Shown here in pieces: positions 42,572 to 50,056 of a stretch of 64,000 bases of DNA. Where the stretch lies: assembly GCA_023231005.1 (NCBI GenBank), contig JALNWG010000001.1, positions 138,309 to 202,308 on the forward strand, read 5' to 3'. The position numbers and the translations under genes are program-made. Each line of letters begins with the position of its first letter. Within the stretch, counting starts at the first letter, position 1. The notes under the pieces were generated by a model. That model saw only the letters and a list, made by a program, of their open reading frames with translations, did not search any database and had not been told where the DNA came from. This DNA is from Bacteroidales bacterium (lineage in GTDB: Bacteria > Bacteroidota > Bacteroidia > Bacteroidales > FEN-979).

Positions 42572-43792
42572 ATGATCAATTTCAGCCCCCCCAGAATAGA
42601 TCGGTCAATCGTTGATGCCGTGGTCGATACCCTCTATTCAGGATGGATCACGACCGGACCAAAGACGAAAAAGTTTGAAAAGATGTTGACTGCTTATGGA
42701 GGCCATCGGGTTACCCTTTGTGTAAGCTCAGCTTCTGCAGGACTTGAACTGATGCTCAGATGGTTCGGAGTAAAGGAAGGCGACGAAGTAATTGTACCTG
42801 CTTATACCTATTCCGCTACTGCCAATGTGGTGATCCATTGTGGTGCCCGGGTAGTTTTTGTGGATATCGATAGAGATTTTGATATTTCCGTAGCAGCCAT
42901 ACGAAAAGCAATTACCCGCAAAACCAAAGTAATTATGCCTGTCGATCTCGCCGGCTGGCCTTGTGATTATGATGCCATCAATGCCCTCGTAAAAGAACCC
43001 GCAATACAAAAGCTGTTTTGTCCCGATAGTCCGGAGCAAAAAAACCTTAACCGGATCCTGATCCTGGCAGATGCTGCTCATTCGATCGGTGGAAAATACC
43101 ATGGGAAAAGGGTTGGCGGTCTGACAGATATTTCGGTTTACTCATTTCATGCCGTAAAAAATCTTACAACAGCAGAGGGAGGGGCGGTTTGTTTAAATCT
43201 TCCTGAACCATTCGACCATGAGATTATCTATCGCGATCTCAATGCAAAATCATTGCATGGCCAAACCAAAGATGCCCTGGCCAAGACACAGATCGGGAAC
43301 TGGCGGTATGACATCATCGAACCGGGCTACAAATACAACATGACCGACATTCAGGCAGCTATGGGGATTGTGGAGTTAGCACGATATGACTCAGATATGC
43401 TGGTACGACGAAAACAAATATTTGACCGATATACTTTAGCCCTTTCTAAATTTTCATGGGCCCAGTTGCCCGATTACGAAACATCAGGGAGAACTTCCTC
43501 CTATCATGTTTTTCAGCTTCGGATCAAGAATATCACTGAAAAGCAGCGTGACCAGGTCATTCAGGAGATTTTCAACCGGAAAGTCGCCGTAAATGTGCAT
43601 TTCGTTCCCCTGCCCATGATGACTTATTACCGCAATGCAGGATACAATATTCAGGATTATCCGGTTTCTTATGATAATTATTCCCGAGAAATCAGCCTGC
43701 CCGTTTATTATGATCTTACGGATGAGATGGTGGATACTGTCGTTTCCGCAGTTGTTGAATCAGTCAATAGTGTAATTGAGCGTTATATTTAA
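42572..43792 (+). CDS. DegT/DnrJ/EryC1/StrS family sugar aminotransferase
   Basis: The 406-residue PLP enzyme makes amino-deoxy nucleotide sugars. Typical family features are PPRIDRSIVDAVVDTLYSGWITTGP at the start of the fold, AYTYSATANVVIHCGA, the Asp of ILADAAHSIGG, and the PLP lysine in YSFHAVKNLTTAEGGA (~residue 198). It is followed after 39 bases by a small PglC-like sugar transferase. This pairing is usual in pathways that build an amino-sugar on undecaprenyl phosphate. Confidence 0.92.
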   Translation: MINFSPPRIDRSIVDAVVDTLYSGWITTGPKTKKFEKMLTAYGGHRVTLCVSSASAGLELMLRWFGVKEGDEVIVPAYTYSATANVVIHCGARVVFVDIDRDFDISVAAIRKAITRKTKVIMPVDLAGWPCDYDAINALVKEPAIQKLFCPDSPEQKNLNRILILADAAHSIGGKYHGKRVGGLTDISVYSFHAVKNLTTAEGGAVCLNLPEPFDHEIIYRDLNAKSLHGQTKDALAKTQIGNWRYDIIEPGYKYNMTDIQAAMGIVELARYDSDMLVRRKQIFDRYTLALSKFSWAQLPDYETSGRTSSYHVFQLRIKNITEKQRDQVIQEIFNRKVAVNVHFVPLPMMTYYRNAGYNIQDYPVSYDNYSREISLPVYYDLTDEMVDTVVSAVVESVNSVIERYI

Positions 43793-43831
43793 TATCGTCG
43801 TTTTCAATTTCTCTTTTAACATTTAATTCCT

Positions 43832-44428
43832 TTGATCCGATTTTTTGACATTCTGTTTTCGTTGGTTGGACTGATCCTCCTCCTCCCCTTCTTTCTGTTG
43901 ATCAGTCTTTTAATACTCTTCGACTCCCGGGGTGGGGTATTTTATTTTCAGTGGCGCGTTGGGAGAAACAACCAGGATTTCAGACTGATCAAGTTTCGCA
44001 CCATGCAGGTGAATGCCGATAAAAACGGAAGCCTCACCGTGGGGGTACGCGACAGTCGAATTACCCGTGTAGGATTTTGGCTTCGCAAGTACAAACTGGA
44101 CGAATTACCGCAGTTGATCAATGTGATATTTGGAGAAATGAGCCTGGTTGGCCCCCGTCCGGAAATCCGCCAATATGTTACCCTTTACAATTCTCAGGAA
44201 ATGAAAGTTCTTTCCGTCAAACCAGGAATTACAGACTATGCCTCCATCGAATATATCAACGAAAGCGAAATCCTGGGAAATTCCACAGATCCCGAAAAAA
44301 CCTATACTGAAGTGGTAATGCCAGCCAAGATCGAGTTGAATATGAAATTTATAAACTGTCCCACTCCTGGCAATTATTTTGCCATACTTATCAAAACTTT
44401 CGCAAAAATCCTGAAAAGGAAGAAGTAG
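43832..44428 (+). CDS. Undecaprenyl-phosphate sugar transferase (PglC/WcaJ-like)
   Basis: The 198-residue monotopic phosphoglycosyl transferase has an N-terminal hydrophobic re-entrant helix (FFDILFSLVGLILLLPFFLL). The family motifs are RVGRNNQDFRLIKFRTM, KLDELPQLINV (catalytic Asp-Glu pair) and GEMSLVGPRPE. The small size matches PglC rather than the large WbaP/WcaJ type. It would transfer a phosphosugar from a nucleotide sugar to undecaprenyl phosphate. No ATG is available in frame: a stop lies five codons upstream, and the best start is TTG at 43832. Confidence 0.92.
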   Translation: MIRFFDILFSLVGLILLLPFFLLISLLILFDSRGGVFYFQWRVGRNNQDFRLIKFRTMQVNADKNGSLTVGVRDSRITRVGFWLRKYKLDELPQLINVIFGEMSLVGPRPEIRQYVTLYNSQEMKVLSVKPGITDYASIEYINESEILGNSTDPEKTYTEVVMPAKIELNMKFINCPTPGNYFAILIKTFAKILKRKK

Positions 44429-44441
44429 TAAATAACAATTT

Positions 44442-45557
44442 TTAATTCCCTATGATCATTTTCCGGGTCTCACTCCAGCTCCCAGATTTCATCACGCAAA
44501 TATAAACACCGGGTGTAGTGGCACCTACATTCCATAAAATTTTATGATAACCCTCCGAAAAGGTTGTGTTGGCAATCGTATCTTTCAGATTTCCGGCTTC
44601 ATCATAGATCATTATTGTGATGGGGGTATTGTTCACGCTGATTTCGAAAGCGATGTTGGTCTGGCTGGCAAATGGGTTAGGAAAGTTGGGTAATAACCGG
44701 GGGCAGGACAGATCTGCAATTTCCGATACGGCATTGGGATAAAGAGTAGGACTCCCGGCTTCGACCCAGGCAGTATAAATCAGGGATGCCAGGGAGAATG
44801 AAGCATGGCTCATTAAACCAAGGGTAAAATTGCCAGTCCTTGCCCAGAAAGCATTGTAATAAGCCAAAGTACCAATCCCGCCAGCTTCGATTGTAGCTTC
44901 ATTATCAGCAAGAAGGATACTGTCGACATACATATAATTGTTATATAAATATGAAAACACATAAGAATTGACATTTGGAATGAATTCTACCGGATCGGAA
45001 GGATAGACCAGTTGATTTTCAAACTGACTGATCATTTTTGATTCATAACGCGAATGTACCCCGTTTTGCCCGGTCATCTGTCCCTCATAATTTTTTGTAA
45101 TATGAAGCGGCATGTGTCCATCCCCCACATAATGGCTAAGATCGGCTGCAAAGAGTGCCGATTTATTCCAATCTCTTCGCTGAAAGCAACGCTTTAGTGA
45201 ATCAAATGTAACAAGGGTGGCCCAGGGAAGAATTCCCTGATCAATCACAAAACTACCAGGATGAGCCGAAATCACCGAATCGTATGTTTGTGGAATCCGG
45301 CCCGTAATTATAAATTCCGGATAGTTGTCGATGTCAATATAATGACGGGGCGCTTCATTGGGATCCGTGTTTTTCCGGTTATCCGGATCTGAGGCATGAA
45401 GCGTAACCACGTTGGTCCAACCTGGGTTTAAAAATGCCATTTTTTCTGGAAAGCAAGCCGGAACATTCTGACTAATGATTCGATGCCCTTTGTAGCCCCA
45501 ACTCGACAATATCAAACCGATCAAGATCATGGGGACAGCATTGAGAATTCTTCTCAT
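44442..45557 (-). CDS. S1/P1-type nuclease with T9SS type A sorting domain
   Basis: The 371-residue secreted zinc enzyme has a signal peptide (1-19) predicted to leave WGYKGH as the mature N terminus. In S1/P1 nucleases the terminal Trp and this His bind zinc. Further ligands are in HYIDID (~residue 77) and the HYVGDGHMPLH...H cluster (~165-190). The last ~80 residues form a T9SS domain (LLPNFPNPFASQTNI ... ETRKMIIGN). It is predicted to cleave single-stranded nucleic acids, or phospholipids as in the related phospholipase C fold, outside the cell. Its start overlaps the SirB1-like gene by 4 bases. Confidence 0.87.
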   Translation of the reverse strand: MRRILNAVPMILIGLILSSWGYKGHRIISQNVPACFPEKMAFLNPGWTNVVTLHASDPDNRKNTDPNEAPRHYIDIDNYPEFIITGRIPQTYDSVISAHPGSFVIDQGILPWATLVTFDSLKRCFQRRDWNKSALFAADLSHYVGDGHMPLHITKNYEGQMTGQNGVHSRYESKMISQFENQLVYPSDPVEFIPNVNSYVFSYLYNNYMYVDSILLADNEATIEAGGIGTLAYYNAFWARTGNFTLGLMSHASFSLASLIYTAWVEAGSPTLYPNAVSEIADLSCPRLLPNFPNPFASQTNIAFEISVNNTPITIMIYDEAGNLKDTIANTTFSEGYHKILWNVGATTPGVYICVMKSGSWSETRKMIIGN

Positions 45558-46429
45558 AAAAAGGCATTTAAAAGGTTATCCAGATCTTCAATTTTATCGG
45601 GATATCCAAGTTGGTTGTAAGAAAATACAAGGCTGCTGATCAATCGTTGAATGATATCAAGATTGGAACAGGGAGAAAAAAAAGACGATTCCGGTTTGAT
45701 CTTCATTTGCCGGATAAACAATTCTATTTCCCTCCGGGTAAAAACAGCTCCCTGATGATAGGGATTGATATAAAAAAGAACATCTTCTTCTGATGGATTC
45801 TCAAGCCCCAAATCGGTAAGATAAGCCAGAATGAAATGTTGTGGAAGATTTACTCCATAAACCGGTAATTCAAGTTTCCGTGCCAAGATCATATAAAGGA
45901 TACCCAACGAAAGCGGGCTCCCTTTCTTGGATTCTAAAAAGGTATTGATATAAGAATTACGCGGAATGGAAATATGGGCATTGTTTCCCTCAAAATGATG
46001 AACGTCAAAAAGAATGCGATTTAAGACTTTTATATTTTCGAGAGCTGTCAGGTTTTCATGAAGTTCCAACCATATTTCAATGCGAAGTTGCTCGATTTTG
46101 GCTATAATTTCCTGCTCGTCCAGAGAAGGATATTGTGTTTTGGTCACCATAATAAAGCCTTTTAGCAAATCCGATGCGTCATGCTTCACCCAATTCAAAA
46201 ACTCCGAATACAAATTTTCACGTTGTAATTGCCGGATAATATCCTGGATACGGTCCTGTACCATGGGATCAAAATTATTTTCCCAGGCATTTTCCAATGG
46301 TCCAATAGCTTCCATCCCCAATGAACGGATCTTTTCGCGGATCAACCGGAAAGCATTTTCATCCGGTTCATCCAGTAAATTGATCAGGGCCGTTAATGCA
46401 ATATTTTCGTTATGTGGTTGCATTTTCAT
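45554..46429 (-). CDS. SirB1-like transglutaminase-fold protein
   Basis: The 291-residue protein has an N-terminal helical part resembling repeat helices (PLENAWENNFDPMVQDRIQDII). The transglut_core2/SirB1 region follows, with HHFEGNNAHISIPRNSYINTFLESKKGSPLSLGILYMILARKLELPVYGVNLPQHFILAY. The Cys expected in true transglutaminases is not evident, so it is probably non-catalytic. Bacterial homologues are mostly of unknown function. It is coupled on both sides by 4-base overlaps with the nucleoside phosphorylase and S1/P1 nuclease genes. Confidence 0.8.
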   Translation of the reverse strand: MKMQPHNENIALTALINLLDEPDENAFRLIREKIRSLGMEAIGPLENAWENNFDPMVQDRIQDIIRQLQRENLYSEFLNWVKHDASDLLKGFIMVTKTQYPSLDEQEIIAKIEQLRIEIWLELHENLTALENIKVLNRILFDVHHFEGNNAHISIPRNSYINTFLESKKGSPLSLGILYMILARKLELPVYGVNLPQHFILAYLTDLGLENPSEEDVLFYINPYHQGAVFTRREIELFIRQMKIKPESSFFSPCSNLDIIQRLISSLVFSYNQLGYPDKIEDLDNLLNAFL

Positions 46430-47301
46430 GCGGGGACAATGGTTTCCAATACCAAATTGATTAAGCCCCTGACTACCTGTTTATGATCTGCAAGATATTG
46501 ACCGGTAGCCCGATTTGCAATCAAGGCACATACAGTTACCATTTCAAACCCCATAAGCGCGCCCAACCCGTATAAAGCAGAGGTCTCCATTTCAAAGTTA
46601 ATGATGCGCTGGTCTTTATAACGGAAACTTTGCAGCTTTCTGATCATGTCGGGATCGGTAAGAGGAAGTCGCAAAAACCGACCCTGGGGACCATAAAAAC
46701 CAGGCGCTGTAACTGTTATCCCAGGAATGGAAAAAGGTCGGAACTTATCTACGAGTTTATCAGATCCTTTAATAAAATAAGGTCTCGAAAGGTTTACCGG
46801 CCAATCGGCATGGGCCGCAAAAGCAGCAGTTAATTCCTGATCAATAATATCGGCCGATCCTTTGTAAAAATGGAGCAGATTATCCAGTCCTACAGCATGT
46901 GTCGACAATCCGAAACTGCCAATGGGAACATCGGGTTGAATAGATCCGGATGTTCCAATCCGGATGATGCTCAAAGTTCGGTGTGCCGGTTTTTGAACTC
47001 TGGTTTTAAGATCAAAATTAGCCAACGCATCCAGTTCATGCATCACAATATCGCAATTATCAGTACCAATCCCGGTAGATAAGGCTGTAATCCGCTTCCC
47101 ATGATAATACCCGGTTGCCGAAATAAATTCCCGGTTTCCGGCACGATGATCAATATGGGTAAAATGTTCAGATATTTCTTTTACCCGGTTCGGATCGCCG
47201 ACCACAATAACGATATCGGCCAGATCCTGGGGTTTCATACAAAGGTGGTAAACGCTTCCATCAGCATTTACAATCAGATCAGGTTCAGCAAGTAAGGGCA
47301 T
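46426..47301 (-). CDS. Nucleoside phosphorylase (uridine/purine phosphorylase superfamily)
   Basis: The 291-residue phosphorylase of the PNP/UDP family splits nucleosides into base and ribose-1-phosphate for salvage. Motifs include VGDPNRVKEIS (phosphate-binding Gly/Arg), STGIGTDNCDIVMHEL, IRIGTSGSIQPDV and the late INFEMETSALYGLGALMG substrate/ribose segment. The exact nucleoside specificity cannot be read by eye. It is the first gene of the operon with the SirB1-like and S1/P1 nuclease genes and has a -7 element 17 bases upstream. Confidence 0.9.
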   Translation of the reverse strand: MPLLAEPDLIVNADGSVYHLCMKPQDLADIVIVVGDPNRVKEISEHFTHIDHRAGNREFISATGYYHGKRITALSTGIGTDNCDIVMHELDALANFDLKTRVQKPAHRTLSIIRIGTSGSIQPDVPIGSFGLSTHAVGLDNLLHFYKGSADIIDQELTAAFAAHADWPVNLSRPYFIKGSDKLVDKFRPFSIPGITVTAPGFYGPQGRFLRLPLTDPDMIRKLQSFRYKDQRIINFEMETSALYGLGALMGFEMVTVCALIANRATGQYLADHKQVVRGLINLVLETIVPA

Positions 47302-47317
47302 CGTTTTTTTGTTTTTA

Positions 47318-47325
47318 CAAAGGTA
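47318..47325 (-). promoter_or_regulatory. -7 element TACCTTTG for the nucleoside phosphorylase operon
   Basis: On the minus strand TACCTTTG matches TAnnTTTG, 17 bases upstream of the ATG at 47301. Confidence 0.5.
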
Positions 47326-47636
47326 TGAAAATTTGGTTCACGTCATTTCTCTCCAGGATCAATCATCCCGGGTTCCAACGTGAATGCGATAGATCTTATT
47401 CAAACTCCTCACACGAAATGGCATGGTCAATCCATTATTTGGTTTTGCTGATGGTTATTTTTATTGTAGTTTTGTTCATTGCCGTAGATGTTGATAAATT
47501 TTCAACCGGAAAAATTTATGCCATTGTTTCCTATATCTGGACCTTTATCGCTTCAACTGATTATCTTCCAGGGTTAATGGAAAGTCTTACTGCAGTAAGG
47601 GAATTAAATACACGATTGAAAGAAGAAAAAGTATGA
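47325..47636 (+). pseudogene. Short membrane ORF, possible remnant of an ABC-transporter six-TM protein
   Basis: The 103-codon frame has an unremarkable N-terminal ~33 residues with no family likeness. Two hydrophobic segments follow (HYLVLLMVIFIVVLFIAV and IYAIVSYIWTFIASTDYLPGL), then LTAVRELNTRLKEE. The second half looks like the C-terminal end of six-transmembrane ABC exporter domains. No ATP-binding or other helices are present, so I read it as a decayed remnant. A genuine small membrane protein remains possible: its stop overlaps the cinA start in an ATGA arrangement. Confidence 0.4.
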
Positions 47637-48883
47637 CAATAGAAATTATCAATATTGGTGACGAATTATTGATCGGGCAGGTAATCAATACCAATGCAGC
47701 CTGGATGGCTGAACGGTTGAATCTTTCCGGGTTTGTGGTCCGACAGGTTACCGTGATCCGTGATTCACGGGAAGAAATTTTGGAAGCTCTGTACGCTGCC
47801 GAAAAACGATCAGAAGTAGTGTTGATTTCCGGAGGGATCGGGCCTACCAACGACGATATTACAAAACAAACCCTGTGTGAATTTTTTAATACCCGTCTGG
47901 TATTTGATCCTGCCGCTTATCGGGATATAGAAACAATTTTTGCCCGGCGTGGATTTCCGGTTACTGAACTGAACAGGCAACAGGCAGAGCTCCCGGAACA
48001 TTGTATTTCACTTCCAAATAAACTGGGTACTGCCCGGGGAATGTGGTTTGAGAAGGAAACCGGGAAAACAAAATCAATTGTGGTATCCATGCCGGGTGTT
48101 CCATTCGAGATGAAAGCCTTAATGACGGAAGAAGTGATACCCCGCCTTCAACAATGCTTTAAGACCTCGTTTATTTATCATAAAACCGTGCTTACTCAAG
48201 GAATCGGAGAATCATTTCTGGCTTCCAGAATCGAATCGTGGGAAAGCAGTTTACCGGAGAATATCAAACTGGCTTACCTTCCTCAGCCTGGAATCGTAAG
48301 GTTGCGGCTAACAGGGACAGGAAAGGATGAACAAAAGCTCAAACATCAGATAGACCAGGCAGTTTCCGACCTGGGCGTGATCATCCCCGAGTTTATTTAC
48401 GGATTTGATGAAGAAACCCTTGAAGAGATCATCGGAAAACTTCTTACAAACAAAAAACAAACCCTGGCAACCGTTGAAAGTTGCACCGGTGGTTACCTGG
48501 CGCACCTGATCACTTCCGTTCCAGGGAGTTCCCGATATTTTAAAGGATCTGTTATCGCATATTCCAACGAAATCAAAAAAAAATTTGTGAATGTTCCCTT
48601 AGAAACTCTGGATAAATTTGGGGCCGTGAGTGAACAAGTTGTTATGGAAATGGCCATCTCTTTACAAACACAGTTCGGCGTTGATTTTGTAATCGCCACC
48701 TCTGGAATTGCCGGTCCCGATGGAGGCACCCCCGAGAAACCAGTCGGTACAACCTGGATCGCCATTGCCACCCCCGATGAGGTTGTTGCTTCCCACTTCC
48801 TGTTTGGCGACAGTCGCGACCGGAATATCCGAAGAACCGCTCTCCAGGCAATGGCCATGCTTAGAACAAAACTGATTATTTAA
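47633..48883 (+). CDS. cinA: CinA family nicotinamide-nucleotide amidohydrolase
   Basis: The 416-residue two-domain protein has an N-terminal MoaB/MogA-like domain (IINIGDELLIGQVINTNAAWMA, then SGGIGPTNDDITKQT), and a C-terminal PncC-type domain (ESCTGGYLAHLITSVPGSSRYFKGSVIAYSNE, and ATSGIAGPDGGTPEKPVGTTWIA). The latter deamidates nicotinamide mononucleotide in NAD recycling. In other bacteria the protein is also linked to competence. It overlaps the short ORF upstream by 4 bases and ends ~150 bases before rpmB. Confidence 0.95.
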   Translation: MTIEIINIGDELLIGQVINTNAAWMAERLNLSGFVVRQVTVIRDSREEILEALYAAEKRSEVVLISGGIGPTNDDITKQTLCEFFNTRLVFDPAAYRDIETIFARRGFPVTELNRQQAELPEHCISLPNKLGTARGMWFEKETGKTKSIVVSMPGVPFEMKALMTEEVIPRLQQCFKTSFIYHKTVLTQGIGESFLASRIESWESSLPENIKLAYLPQPGIVRLRLTGTGKDEQKLKHQIDQAVSDLGVIIPEFIYGFDEETLEEIIGKLLTNKKQTLATVESCTGGYLAHLITSVPGSSRYFKGSVIAYSNEIKKKFVNVPLETLDKFGAVSEQVVMEMAISLQTQFGVDFVIATSGIAGPDGGTPEKPVGTTWIAIATPDEVVASHFLFGDSRDRNIRRTALQAMAMLRTKLII

Positions 48884-48962
48884 AATCATCCATAATACCT
48901 GAAATGTATGATTTACCAGGATTTGACTTTTCGAAGAAAGCTCGATTTTTTATCCAGCGATA

Positions 48963-48993
48963 TTTGTGGTTTAAATAAAAAAATGTATCTTTG
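48963..48993 (+). promoter_or_regulatory. Complete Bacteroidota promoter of rpmB
   Basis: TTTG at 48963-48966 and TATCTTTG at 48986-48993 are separated by 19 bases, matching the full TTTG-N19-TAnnTTTG consensus. The rpmB ATG is 38 bases further. This is the best promoter in the window. Confidence 0.75.
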
Positions 48994-49030
48994 CACTCCA
49001 ATTTGAAGTTGTATCTTAATTCTCAATATC

Positions 49031-49270
49031 ATGTCAAGGATTTGTGATCTTACCGGAAAAAGCGCCATGAAAGGCAACAGCGTTTCTCATTCTAACAAAA
49101 AAACGAAACGTTGGTTCAATGCCAATATTCAAACAAAAACTTTTTTTGTTCCAGAAGAGAATCGTGAAATTAAGATGAAAGTTACAGCATCTGCAATGCG
49201 TACGATCGATAAAAAGGGCGTTTATGCCTGCATCAAGGAAGCAAGAGAAAAAGGGTTTCTTAATAAATAA
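49031..49270 (+). CDS. rpmB: 50S ribosomal protein L28
   Basis: The 79-residue basic protein is a component of the large ribosomal subunit. It begins SRICDLTGKSAMKGNSVSHS and continues NKKTKRWFNANIQTK, the standard L28 signature with the usual Bacteroidota length. It lacks the full zinc-ribbon Cys set, keeping only one early Cys, as in many L28 paralogues. It has a strong promoter and a strong terminator and is therefore monocistronic here. rpmG, often its neighbour, is not next to it. Confidence 0.97.
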   Translation: MSRICDLTGKSAMKGNSVSHSNKKTKRWFNANIQTKTFFVPEENREIKMKVTASAMRTIDKKGVYACIKEAREKGFLNK

Positions 49271-49289
49271 TTTTTTTCATGGATAAAAA

Positions 49290-49322
49290 AAATGCTGTTA
49301 TTCACATAACAGCATTTTTTTT
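49290..49322 (+). terminator. Rho-independent terminator of rpmB
   Basis: AAAATGCTGTTAT, a TCAC loop, then ATAACAGCATTTT form a perfect 13-bp stem running into a T tract. It begins 20 bases after the rpmB stop. Confidence 0.9.
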
Positions 49323-49389
49323 GCTCGTTTCAAAAAAGCAATAAATTGCAGGCATTATCGTTAAAGATATGCCATCGCGACCGATCTGA

Positions 49390-50049
49390 ATGAATAAATG
49401 TATTTGCTATATTTTATTTCTGTTTTTTTGTCCCTTTATCAGCCATTCCCAGCAGATACAAAATGGCAATAAGGATCATGATCTCGTTCAGTTTTCCGGA
49501 ATTACAATCACTGCCGACAGCCTTAATCCTGTTCCTTATACTAAAATCTTTGACAAAAACAGTCACCGTGGAACTACCAGTGATATTCTGGGATATTTTT
49601 CCTTTGTAGCGCATAAAAAGGATACTGTGATTTTTTCTGCTCTGGGATTTAAACCTACCTCCTTCATCATCCCCGATACCATTACAAAACAAAGATATTC
49701 ATTGATCCAATTGATGACAGCAGACACCCTTACGCTGGCTGCTGCTTATATTTTTCCCTGGCCTACACTCGAAGATTTCAAACGGGCTTTTGTAGAAACA
49801 AAAATTCCGGATGACGACCTTGAAATAGCTCGTAAAAATCTGATTGCCGCCGATATCCGGATCATGGCCGAAGATTATCCCATGGATTCCCGTATGAATT
49901 ACAATAACTATATCGAAAACCAAACCAGTAAATTATACTATTTTGGTCAACAACAACCTTTTAACATCTTCAATCCCTTTGCCTGGGCAAAATTTATAAA
50001 AGCATGGAAAGAGGGCAAATTCAAATCACAGGAAGAGCGGCTAAAATAA
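49390..50049 (+). CDS. Exported carboxypeptidase-regulatory-like domain protein
   Basis: The 219-residue protein has a signal peptide (CICYILFLFFCPFISHS-Q). A beta-sandwich regulatory-like domain (~30-110) contains ITADSLNPVPYTKIFDKNSHRGTTSDILGYFSF and ALGFKPTSFIIP, as found at the N terminus of TonB receptors. The C-terminal half is helical and has no family I recognise. It sits 7 bases before a TonB-dependent receptor gene and is likely co-transcribed, so an outer-membrane or periplasmic accessory role is inferred. Confidence 0.75.
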   Translation: MNKCICYILFLFFCPFISHSQQIQNGNKDHDLVQFSGITITADSLNPVPYTKIFDKNSHRGTTSDILGYFSFVAHKKDTVIFSALGFKPTSFIIPDTITKQRYSLIQLMTADTLTLAAAYIFPWPTLEDFKRAFVETKIPDDDLEIARKNLIAADIRIMAEDYPMDSRMNYNNYIENQTSKLYYFGQQQPFNIFNPFAWAKFIKAWKEGKFKSQEERLK

Positions 50050-50056
50050 AATCCCA

